From: Bacillus niameyensis
Lineage (GTDB): Bacteria; Bacillota; Bacilli; Bacillales; Bacillaceae_C
Direction: 5' to 3'
NCBI RefSeq assembly: GCF_001375535.1
Contig: NZ_LN831197.1
Coordinates: forward strand, 3,482,129-3,546,128
DNA: 64,000 bases
This document shows, piece after piece, positions 26,585 to 34,290 of the stretch; the first letter of the stretch is position 1; each line of letters starts with the position of its first letter. Both the position numbers and the translations under genes were made by a program. The notes below the pieces were generated by a model. It made no database searches, was not told where the DNA came from, and was given only the letters and a program-made list of their open reading frames with translations.

Positions 26585-28395
26585 GAGGCTGGGACAAACC
26601 CTCTCTCTGAGATGAAAAAGCCGGTGAAATTTTACGACGAGTAAAATTTCACCGGCTTTAATTATTTTCGAATAAACATAAGGACCACTTCTGATAAAAT
26701 AAAGTTACCACACCAAATCTTATCGGAAAGAAGGGTCCTTATGTTTAAAGATTATAACATGAATCAACTAACTTTGCCTTTGGATTTAGAAGTAAAATTA
26801 CAAAATAATGACATCGCATTTCATATCTATCATTTGGTTGAAAGCATTCCTCATGAAGCGTTCGAAGCATTTCTTCGAAATGAGGGTTGTCCTGCTTACC
26901 ACCCACGCATGATGCTTAAAATTATCTTATGCGGCTACACGCAATCTGTCTTCTCGGGGCGCAAAATTGAAGCCTTATTGAAAGACAGTATCCGAATGAT
27001 GTGGCTGGCTCAAGGGTATGAACCTCCCCCTAGCTACCGCACAATCAATCGATTCCGTGTACAATCAGAAGTGAAAGAGCTAATTCGCTAATGTTTTGTT
27101 CAATTCCGCTGTCAGCTTGTGCAAGAAAATATGATTGATCAAGAAGTGATTTTTATTGACGGCACAAAGATTGAAGCGAACGCGAATAAATTTACATTTG
27201 TGTGGAAGAAATCTGTAGAGAAATATCATTCCAGCTTAGTAGAGAAATCCAATCAACTTTACGAGGAACTACTTGAAAAGGAAATCATGCCAGAAATCGA
27301 ACGGGAGAGTGAAGAAGAATTCACACTGGATGAACTCACTCAAGTGGCTCGAAAAGTGGACGAAGTGGTTTCGGTATATGATCAAAAAGTCGAAGAATCA
27401 CCGGACGCCAAAGAACGAAAAACGTTGAGAAGTGAAAGGAAATTTCCAAAACAGGCACGCAAAACACTAATCGATTTCGTCGTCCGAAAACAGAAGTATC
27501 AGAAGGAATTTGAAATATTCGGCACGCGAAATAGTTATTCGAAAACGGATCATGACGCCACATTTATGCGGATGAAAGATGACTATATGAAAAATGGCCA
27601 ATTGAAAGCACGGTTACAATGTGCAAGTTGCAACCAAAGGTCAATTCGCACGCGCTTATAGTCTATCTCCGAATCCGACAGACACACCTACATTGATCCC
27701 TTTCCCAGATGTAATCGAGCAGGACTATTTTGTGAATTACCGAAGCATATTGTCGCAGACGCAGGATACGGTAGTGAACAGAACGATGGTGACTTTCCCT
27801 CGAATCGTAAACGAGAGGCTTTAATTACGTACGGATGTACATAAAAGAACAAAAGAGGAAATACCAACAGACCAAGTTCAATTCTGCAATCTGGCAGTAT
27901 GATCAGGAAAATGATGTGTATACATGTCCGAATCAGCAACGTCTCCTATTCAAATATCACTCTGTCCGCACAGAAAAAAACTGGCTTCACGCGTGAATTT
28001 AAGGTATCCGAATGCGAAAACTGTTCAGGACGACCAGTTTCGTTCATCGTGCACGAAAGCGAAAGAAGAAAACCATCGAAAGCTAATGGTGAACGAGAAA
28101 TGGGAACAACAAAAAGAATATGTAAAAACAAAGCTTTCAGATGAAAAAACGGGTTCCATCTATCGTCAGCGCAAAATTGAGGTAGAACCAGTTTTTGGAT
28201 TCTTGAAGGCAAGTTTGCGTTTCACTCGATTTTCCGTACGAGGAAAATCGAGGGTTAAAACGAAATGGGCTTTGCGTTAGTAGTGAATTTAAGAAAGTTC
28301 ACTGCTAACCACTATGATTTATACCCAAAAATAGAGAAAGGGGCGTACTCAAATACTCCTTTCTCATTATTTGAAGCTAGTTATGTCCCAGCCTC
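26585..28395. mobile_element. Inactivated IS1182-family insertion sequence
   Basis: The element is bounded by inverted ends GAGGCTGGGACA (26585-26596) and TGTCCCAGCCTC (28384-28395), spans about 1.8 kb and carries one transposase gene, now broken. Inside the left end is a perfect 19-bp stem (26617-26635 with 26641-26659) with A/T flanks, which would block incoming transcription. Another imperfect terminator-like stem lies near 28337-28366. It sits 7 bases after the lipoprotein stop and just upstream of the polyol-phosphate operon promoter. No clear target duplication was recognised. Confidence 0.8.
26741..28345 (+). pseudogene. IS1182-family transposase, broken by one stop and several frameshifts
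   Basis: The N-terminal part (MFKDYNMNQLTLPLDLEV; HPRMMLKIILCGYTQSVFSGRKIEALL) is typical of IS1182 transposases. An in-frame TAA at 27089-27091 interrupts LIR-CFVQFRCQLVQENMID, and the same frame continues with IFIDGTKIEANANKFTFVWKK. An extra T near 27615 shifts the frame before VQVATKGQFARAYSLSPNP. Further shifts lie near 27730 (ELPKHIVADAGYGSE in another frame), around 27830, near 27995 and near 28250, where the C-terminal catalytic part (VEPVFGFLKASLRFTRFSVRG; ENEMGFALVV) is split. The gene cannot give an active protein. Confidence 0.85.
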
Positions 28396-28449
28396 TTTCT
28401 TTAAAGGATTCGAGTAGATTCGACGCAAATACATGTGAAGTATTATTTT

Positions 28450-28498
28450 TTGACACATATTTGACAATATTGACAAGTTTTCGCGACTAGTCTAAAAT
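28450..28498 (+). promoter_or_regulatory. Sigma-A promoter with triple TTGACA direct repeat
   Basis: TTGACA occurs at 28450, 28461 and 28470. The third is followed by 17 bases and TAAAAT (28493-28498), a good sigma-A promoter for the polyol-phosphate operon. The first two copies are exactly 11 bases apart with 5-base spacing, like PhoP boxes in Bacillus (TTHACA-type direct repeats), although G at position three is not typical of those. Confidence 0.55.
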
Positions 28499-28506
28499 AA
28501 CTAGTC
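28485..28506. promoter_or_regulatory. Operator-like inverted repeat over the -10 box
   Basis: Perfect 7-bp arms GACTAGT (28485-28491) and ACTAGTC (28500-28506) flank the TAAAAT box. A repressor bound here would block the promoter. Confidence 0.45.
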
Positions 28507-28586
28507 AGAATATCATGTATTCTTGCGAAATAAATAATAGTATAATAATACCTATAACCCTTAACCTATACAATCAGGAGGTCTTC

Positions 28587-29276
28587 ATGAAAAGATTCTC
28601 TCTCATCCTGCTATCCGGCGGGATTGGTAAGCGAATGCAGTTGAACGTTCCGAAACAGTTTTTATTACTAGCGGGGAAGCCCATTTTTATTCATGTGTTG
28701 GAAAAGGTGGATGTGATTCCGGAAATTATGGAAATCATTATTCCTTGTCCACCTGAGTTTCTATTGAAAACGGAAGAAATTATTCAAGATTACGGGTTTA
28801 CAACACCTATCCACTGTATAGAGGGTGGGGAAACGAGACAGGAGTCTGTTTTTAAAGGTTTGCAACATGCAAATTATGATCAAGCAGTTATACATGAAGC
28901 GGTTCGACCTTTTGTTTCAAGGGAAGAATTTTCTAGGTTAATTCATGCAGAATGTGAAAGCGCCATCTATGGGTTGGATATTCCCTTTACTGTATTACAA
29001 GGAAAAGAAATAGTTGAAGGGAACCTGCAGCGTGATCAGCTCGTTAATGTTCAATTACCACACAAGTTCCCAAAGCAGAGACTTTTGTATGCTCATGAAT
29101 GCGCTCGGGAAGATGGGCTTGAGTTTACGGAGGATGCTAGTCTTTACTACCATTATTATAAGTCTTCCATTTCGATTCTAAAAGGAAGCGAATACAATAT
29201 TAAAATCACGAAACCGATTGATCGTAAGATTGCGGAGGCTATTTATAAAGAAACGATTTTAATGGAGGGTTCATGA
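28587..29276 (+). CDS. tarI: IspD/TarI-type cytidylyltransferase (probable polyol-5-phosphate cytidylyltransferase)
   Basis: The protein has 229 residues. The ATG at 28587 has AGGAGG five bases before it; the longer frame from 28515 has no ribosome site. The N-terminal nucleotide-binding motif is LLSGGIGKRMQLNVPKQFL. HEAVRPFVS replaces the DAARP of IspD, and FTEDASLYYHY and KITKPIDRKIAEAI complete the family pattern. The gene overlaps an SDR gene and precedes two polyol-phosphate polymer transferases. By comparison with the fused Bcs1/Acs1 enzymes of Haemophilus capsule loci (IspD-like plus SDR domains), it probably makes CDP-ribitol from CTP and ribitol-5-phosphate. A CDP-alcohol other than ribitol is possible. 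It is not expected to be the housekeeping IspD. Confidence 0.75.
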   Translation: MKRFSLILLSGGIGKRMQLNVPKQFLLLAGKPIFIHVLEKVDVIPEIMEIIIPCPPEFLLKTEEIIQDYGFTTPIHCIEGGETRQESVFKGLQHANYDQAVIHEAVRPFVSREEFSRLIHAECESAIYGLDIPFTVLQGKEIVEGNLQRDQLVNVQLPHKFPKQRLLYAHECAREDGLEFTEDASLYYHYYKSSISILKGSEYNIKITKPIDRKIAEAIYKETILMEGS

Positions 29277-30016
29277 TGACGAAAACTTGTATTATAACTG
29301 GAGCAAGTCGAGGAATTGGACGAGCCATTGCTATATCCTTGAGCGAAAGAGCTGACATTACGAACTTTGTTTTGATCTCGAGAACAGAAGCGGGATTAAA
29401 GGAAACTATAAAACTAATGAAACCGGGAAAAAAGGTTGAAAGTTATGCGATCGATTTAACAGATTACGATGTTGCAAGAGATGTCGTTCAAAGTATTGGG
29501 ACACGCTTTGGGACGATCGATATGCTTATTAATGTTGCGGGGTACGCGAATCCAAAGTCACTTCTTGAGACATCTGTTGAAGATTGGGAAAAAACATATC
29601 AAATCAATGTCCATTCTATTTTTAATATGACGAAAGAAACAGTTAAGTTCATGAAAAGAACAGGCGGTCAAATTTTAAATGTGGCATCTACTGCGGGGAG
29701 TACAGCACGCCCAGGCTGGCTTGCCTATGCTTCTTCAAAAGCAGCGATTATCAATATGTCTCAGACATTGTCTGAAGAATTATCAGAATACGGAATTCTC
29801 GTTTATTGCATCTCACCTGGAAGATGTGCGACAGAACTAAGGAAAGTATTGGCTCCTGATGAAGATCCAACGACAATTATGCAACCGGAACATGTCGGGG
29901 AAGTCGTGAATCGACTTTTATCTGATGATGGTGTCTGTCTCGACGGTCAGAATATAGTTGTGAGAAAGCAAGTAACGAAAACACCGGTCCCGCAGCCGAC
30001 CGAACAAATTAATTAA
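29273..30016 (+). CDS. SDR-family reductase, probable ribulose-5-phosphate reductase
   Basis: The protein has 247 residues and overlaps the preceding stop in ATGATG; with GGAGGG upstream, the second ATG (29276) has the better spacing. It is a classical short-chain dehydrogenase: TGASRGIGRA (cofactor loop), NVAGYA, catalytic serine in NVASTAGSTARPGW, YASSK (Tyr-x-x-x-Lys) and a PGRCATELR segment. Standard TarJ of Bacillus is a zinc-type dehydrogenase, whereas the Bcs1/Acs1 proteins join an IspD-like domain to an SDR domain. This gene pair therefore looks like the split form, reducing ribulose-5-phosphate to ribitol-5-phosphate. The substrate is inferred from context. Confidence 0.75.
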   Translation: MMTKTCIITGASRGIGRAIAISLSERADITNFVLISRTEAGLKETIKLMKPGKKVESYAIDLTDYDVARDVVQSIGTRFGTIDMLINVAGYANPKSLLETSVEDWEKTYQINVHSIFNMTKETVKFMKRTGGQILNVASTAGSTARPGWLAYASSKAAIINMSQTLSEELSEYGILVYCISPGRCATELRKVLAPDEDPTTIMQPEHVGEVVNRLLSDDGVCLDGQNIVVRKQVTKTPVPQPTEQIN

Positions 30017-30045
30017 TAATACTATCAACATATGAGGCGGTAAGC

Positions 30046-31368
30046 ATGAACGGAAAATTAATAGAGATGATCCAAATTATCCTTTTGTTACTTATCTTAA
30101 TTTCAGTTAATGGAAAACTAATAAAAAAATGCAGGTTGATTGCTAAACGAACATTAGTAGTCACAGTTCACTTTCTTTCAAAACTAGTACCTAAATCTCG
30201 TAATCTCGTTGTATTTGGCGGAGAAAATGGTAATGGGTTCAGAGGGAATACGAAATACTTATTTTTAGAGATGGCCAAAAATTCCAATTTGCGTTGTGTC
30301 TGGATATCCCGAAGCAATCGGGTCGTTACAGAATTAAACAAACAAGGATATCAGGCTTATAAACATCATTCTCTAAAAGGGATCTACTTCCAACTACGTG
30401 CTAAGTTAGTCATCCATTCACATTCGATTAATGATGACTTTAGTAAGTCTTTCTTAGGGGGAGCTATTTCCTACAATACATGGCATGGGGTTGGATTAAA
30501 AAAGGTATGGGGAGCGAATAAGAAGACATTCTCGTATAAAATTTTGCATAATCCCAGCTTTTTAAAGCGTTTCTTCGGAACTTTTGTAGTAAAGACGAAT
30601 CAAGCAAAAACAAACTATATTGTATCGACGAGTGAAGCCGTGTCGTCCTATTACCCAGAGACATTTTTAGTCCCGAAAAAAAATGTGCTTCAACTTGGAC
30701 AAGTTCGGAACGATGTTTTTTTCAAAGACACTGAAGAAGATTTGGCTATTCCTGAATGGATTCGCAATGAAAAAATTATTATGTACATGCCAACACATCG
30801 GAATTTTGGCAAATTGGAAACAGATATTAATTTAGTCTTTGATTTTCAAAAGTTAAATGAGCTGTGCGAGCGGACAGGGTATAAGTTTCTCGTGAAACGT
30901 CATATGTATAGTAGTGGCCAGGTGCCGAGTATCTATAAAAATATTATTGATATTAGTGATGAAACGTATGATCCGCAGCTTCTACTAAAATATACTGATG
31001 TTTTAGTGACGGATTATTCAAGTTGTTACACAGATTATTTGCTACTAGATAGGCCGGTACTCTTTTACAGTTATGATTTAAGCCTTTATTTGCAGAAATC
31101 GAATGAAATGTATTTTAATTATTTTGATGTTACGCCTGGACCAAAGGTAAATGAATTCTCCGAGTTTATTGCAGAATTAGAGCGATCGATGGAGGAGCCT
31201 AGTTTATACGCCGAAGATCGAAAACGCGTATTGGACATCTTTTATTCAAAAGAGAACCAGGGTGAGGTCTTACAAAAGCAAGTAGATTATATTTACGAAG
31301 AAATTTTAGGGGTTCCTTCTACCAATATAAAGGTCGATCAGAATGTCTCAAAAACTTTAAATATATAG
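30046..31368 (+). CDS. TagB/TagF-like polyol-phosphate transferase
   Basis: The protein has 440 residues, with GAGGCGG before the ATG. A hydrophobic N-terminal segment (IQIILLLLILISV) is followed by the CDP-glycerol glycerophosphotransferase fold: YNTWHGVGLKKVWG (catalytic histidine of the WHG motif), YMPTHRNFG, KRHMYS and VTDYSSCYTDYLLLDRPVLFYSYD. Enzymes of this family transfer glycerol- or ribitol-phosphate from the CDP-activated form to lipid-linked acceptors at the cytoplasmic membrane face. It lies 29 bases after the SDR gene in the same operon. Its substrate (ribitol or glycerol phosphate) and whether it primes or polymerises cannot be told from sequence. Confidence 0.82.
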   Translation: MNGKLIEMIQIILLLLILISVNGKLIKKCRLIAKRTLVVTVHFLSKLVPKSRNLVVFGGENGNGFRGNTKYLFLEMAKNSNLRCVWISRSNRVVTELNKQGYQAYKHHSLKGIYFQLRAKLVIHSHSINDDFSKSFLGGAISYNTWHGVGLKKVWGANKKTFSYKILHNPSFLKRFFGTFVVKTNQAKTNYIVSTSEAVSSYYPETFLVPKKNVLQLGQVRNDVFFKDTEEDLAIPEWIRNEKIIMYMPTHRNFGKLETDINLVFDFQKLNELCERTGYKFLVKRHMYSSGQVPSIYKNIIDISDETYDPQLLLKYTDVLVTDYSSCYTDYLLLDRPVLFYSYDLSLYLQKSNEMYFNYFDVTPGPKVNEFSEFIAELERSMEEPSLYAEDRKRVLDIFYSKENQGEVLQKQVDYIYEEILGVPSTNIKVDQNVSKTLNI

Positions 31369-31384
31369 AGAGGTAGGTAAGTGT

Positions 31385-32575
31385 ATGAGTTTTCTCAAGC
31401 TAATGCCTACTGTCATTGTGAAATATATGTTAAAAACCTTTCATGGGTTGTTTTGTTTATTCTACAAAATCAACCCTGAAAAGGTGACGTTTGCATCCTA
31501 TAGATCGAATAAATTACAAGATAATCTGGCGTTTGTTCATAAGGAAATGCTGGAAAAATATCCGCAATACAAGCCTTATTATCTGTTTAAGAAATTCGAT
31601 AGCTCACTAAAGGGGAAAGTGAGTTATATTTTCCATATGATTCATGCGTGTTACCAAATCGCAACTTCCCGTTATTTTATTATTGATGATTTCTATTTTC
31701 CTATTTATGTGATTAAGCCTCGTAAAGGTGTTGAGATTGTTCAGCTCTGGCACAGTGCAGGTGCATTTAAAAAATTTGGTTTAAGTACAGTGGATAAACC
31801 TTTTGGTCCAAGCCGTGATTATTTAAAACATGTTGCGATTCACGGAAACTATTCAAAGGCCTATGTTAGTTCTAGTGAAGTCATTCCCTTTTTTGCCGAA
31901 GCTTTCAATATGCCGGAGGAGAAAATTTATCCATTGGGTGTTCCAAGAACGGATTACTTTTATTCGAAGGATGTGATTGCGAATTTGCGAGCGGACTTCT
32001 TCGCAGCATTTCCAGAGTTAAAAGGAAAGAAGATCTTGCTTTATGCACCGACTTTTCGAGGGAAAAGTCATTACCAAGATGAATTTGAATTACCATTCGA
32101 TGTGAATAAAATGGCTGAGCAACTTGGAGAGAATTATGCACTTCTCATCCATTTACACCCTTATATGCAAGCAACAGATCTGAAATTGGGTGCGAATCGC
32201 TTTGCTGTGCACATTAAAGATGCTTTTGTTATTGAGGAACTTTTAGCCGTCTCCGATCTACTAATCACGGATTATTCCACTGTTTTCTTTGACTATAGCT
32301 TGCTCGGGCGACCGATTATTTTTTACCCGTATGATCTCGAAGATTATATTCGGAGTCGGGATTTCTATTATTCCTATGAAGACCTGATCCCTGGCCCAAT
32401 GGTGACGGATACGGATTCACTCATTCATTTGATTAAGGAAAGGGCGTATAGTACGAAAGAGGTATCAGAGTTTCGTGAAAGATTTTTTGATCATCATGAT
32501 GGGCGGGCTGCGGAAAGAATCGCCCATCATATATTTGGCGGAACTGCAGACCAAACTAAAGGAAAGAAGCTCTGA
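31385..32575 (+). CDS. Second TagB/TagF-like polyol-phosphate transferase
   Basis: The protein has 396 residues, with GAGAGG before the ATG, 16 bases after the previous stop. Motifs: QLWHSAGAFKKFGLST (WH motif with S-A in place of G), LYAPTFRGKSHY, IHLHPYM, LITDYSTVFFDYSLLGRPIIFYPYD and PGPMVTD. It is a full-length single-domain family member without a clear membrane segment, resembling TagB/TarF priming enzymes as well as polymerases. Together with the preceding enzyme it could supply the primer and polymerase steps of a poly(polyol phosphate) chain. It is the last gene of the operon; a terminator overlaps its end. Confidence 0.82.
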   Translation: MSFLKLMPTVIVKYMLKTFHGLFCLFYKINPEKVTFASYRSNKLQDNLAFVHKEMLEKYPQYKPYYLFKKFDSSLKGKVSYIFHMIHACYQIATSRYFIIDDFYFPIYVIKPRKGVEIVQLWHSAGAFKKFGLSTVDKPFGPSRDYLKHVAIHGNYSKAYVSSSEVIPFFAEAFNMPEEKIYPLGVPRTDYFYSKDVIANLRADFFAAFPELKGKKILLYAPTFRGKSHYQDEFELPFDVNKMAEQLGENYALLIHLHPYMQATDLKLGANRFAVHIKDAFVIEELLAVSDLLITDYSTVFFDYSLLGRPIIFYPYDLEDYIRSRDFYYSYEDLIPGPMVTDTDSLIHLIKERAYSTKEVSEFRERFFDHHDGRAAERIAHHIFGGTADQTKGKKL

Positions 32576-32594
32576 TGTTAGGGCTTCTTTTTTG
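32563..32594 (+). terminator. Terminator of the polyol-phosphate operon
   Basis: AAAGAAGCTC pairs with GGGCTTCTTT (one G-U pair), followed by T4; the left arm overlaps the last codons. Confidence 0.75.
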
Positions 32595-32627
32595 TGCGGA
32601 TTTCGAGTTGTGTTAGGTATCTTGAGA

Positions 32628-32649
32628 ATTAATCAAACGTTTGATTAAT
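32628..32649. promoter_or_regulatory. Perfect 22-bp palindrome, operator-like
   Basis: ATTAATCAAACGTTTGATTAAT is self-complementary (11-bp half-sites, no loop), the shape expected of a TetR-type operator. It lies between the teichoic operon and gtaB. The same gap, near 32762-32790, carries a GTGCCTGTCACCACCC stretch of the kind that recurs between genes in many Bacillales. Confidence 0.45.
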
Positions 32650-32831
32650 AGCGTTTAGATGGATAAATGAGACATTAAGCAGGTAAAAAGGCAATAAAGT
32701 AGAAAGAAATAGCTATGTGGGCAGTCTTTACTCGAAGTACAAAAAAATTCGACAAACTTCGGGGCGTGCCTGTCACCACCCGAATAATTCCCCACATTAT
32801 GGAAATACTTTTATATGGAGGTTGACGTTTT

Positions 32832-33707
32832 ATGAAGAAGGTAAGGAAAGCAATCATTCCAGCAGCTGGGTTGGGAACGAGGTTTTTGCCAGCTACGAAA
32901 GCAATGCCGAAAGAAATGTTGCCGATCGTTGATAAACCGACGATTCAATACATAATTGAAGAAGCTGTTGCGGCTGGAATTGAAGATATTATGATTGTGA
33001 CTGGTAAAGGGAAGCGTGCTATTGAAGATCACTTTGATGATGCTTTAGAGCTAGAACAGAATCTTGAGAGCAAGCAGAAATATGATTTGCTCGAGAAGGT
33101 GCGCCATCCGTCTAATTTAGCCAACATTTACTATGTTCGACAAAAGCAGCCGCAAGGGTTAGGTCATGCGGTTTGGTGTACGCGCCGATTTGTTGGTAAT
33201 GAGCCATTTGCCATTCTATTGGGAGATGACATCGTCCAGAGTGAAGTTCCTTGTATTGGTCAACTGATCCAACAATATGAAAAAAATGAATCCTCCGTCA
33301 TTGGTGTTTTGCAAGTACCTGAACAAGAAACGCATCGCTACGGCATCATCGATCCTTTGGAGCAAAAAGGGCGTTGCTACGAAGTGAGTAACTTCGTCGA
33401 AAAACCTGAACGTGGTACAGCGCCATCTAATTTAGCTATCATTGGGCGCTACGTCCTAACACCAGAAATCTTTGACTTATTGGAAAAACAAGAGGTCGGA
33501 GCAGGTGGAGAAATTCAATTAACAGATGCCATCCAAAAGTTAAACGAAATCCAAAAAGTCTATGCCTATGAATTTGAAGGCTGCCGCTATGACGTGGGTG
33601 AGAAACTTGGCTTCGTCAAAACGACCATCGAATTTGCCTTGCAGCAAGATGATCTTCGGCAGGACGTAATGGAATATATGGAAGAATTGTTAGGGAAATA
33701 CAGGTAG
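32832..33707 (+). CDS. gtaB: UTP-glucose-1-phosphate uridylyltransferase (copy 1)
   Basis: The protein has 291 residues, with TGGAGG upstream of the ATG. Family motifs: [21 protein letters not shown] (nucleotide binding), [51 protein letters not shown] and [12 protein letters not shown]. It forms UDP-glucose from UTP and glucose-1-phosphate for teichoic acid glycosylation, glycolipid anchors and polysaccharides. A second gtaB lies in the capsule cluster at 46.6 kb and is closely similar along its whole length. This copy lies next to the teichoic-acid-type genes and may be the housekeeping one; that is inference. Confidence 0.93.
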   Translation: MKKVRKAIIPAAGLGTRFLPATKAMPKEMLPIVDKPTIQYIIEEAVAAGIEDIMIVTGKGKRAIEDHFDDALELEQNLESKQKYDLLEKVRHPSNLANIYYVRQKQPQGLGHAVWCTRRFVGNEPFAILLGDDIVQSEVPCIGQLIQQYEKNESSVIGVLQVPEQETHRYGIIDPLEQKGRCYEVSNFVEKPERGTAPSNLAIIGRYVLTPEIFDLLEKQEVGAGGEIQLTDAIQKLNEIQKVYAYEFEGCRYDVGEKLGFVKTTIEFALQQDDLRQDVMEYMEELLGKYR

Positions 33708-33715
33708 TTAGAGTG

Positions 33716-34275
33716 CTGCGATTGGCTGTGGAAAGGATGATCTTTCGAGAACGGGGGATAATCTTTTGAATTTGGGGTGGAATTTATTAAGAATCGGGCG
33801 GAATTTTTCGAGTTCGGGGATAATCTTTTGACTTTGGGCTGGAATTTTTAAGATTCGAGTAGAATTTTTCAAGTTCGGAGATAATTTTTTGACTTTGGGC
33901 TGGAATTTTTTAAGATTCGAGCGGAATTTTTCGAGTTCGGAGATAATTTTTTGACTTTGGGCTGGAATTTTTAAGATTCGAGCGGAATTTTTCGAGTCTG
34001 GGAGATAATTTTTCAACTTTGGAGGGAATCTTTTTGAGAACCTGAATAATTTATTGACTTCGCTCGATATTTTTTCAAATTCTGCATCAGGCGGATGAAT
34101 TCTGAAATTAGAGCCGAATCAGGGGGGATTTTATCACCCTTAGATTGGAATCTTTTAAATCTCTGTATAATTTATTGACTTTGAGAGATAATCTTTCAAG
34201 TTTCGGATTAATCTCTCAAGTTTTGCAATTAATTTTTCGACATGGCCCGATAATCTTTCGAGTTCATAAAACTGA
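33716..34275. repeat. Degenerate 21-bp tandem repeat, locus 2 (opposite orientation)
   Basis: Almost the whole gap between gtaB and the next gene consists of units of 19-22 bases of the form GGAATTTTTCGAGTTCGG, the reverse complement of the motif at loci 1, 4 and 5. Between about 33800 and 33990 three units form a higher-order repeat of 61-62 bases (GACTTTGGGC starts at 33830, 33891 and 33953). The 3-prime half (34020-34270) is more diverged. A 102-codon minus-strand frame across it is a by-product of the repeat. Confidence 0.8.
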
Positions 34276-34290
34276 AAGGAGTTGCTCACG

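Noticed and set aside
28587..29276. Housekeeping IspD of the MEP isoprenoid pathway
   Set aside because: The HEAVRPF variant, overlap with an SDR gene and the two polyol-phosphate transferases point to a CDP-polyol enzyme; IspF is absent.
33708..34016. 102-codon minus-strand ORF with ILKIPAQSQKII-type repeats
   Set aside because: It lies wholly in the non-coding 21-bp repeat, has no ribosome site, and its repeats simply mirror the DNA repeat.
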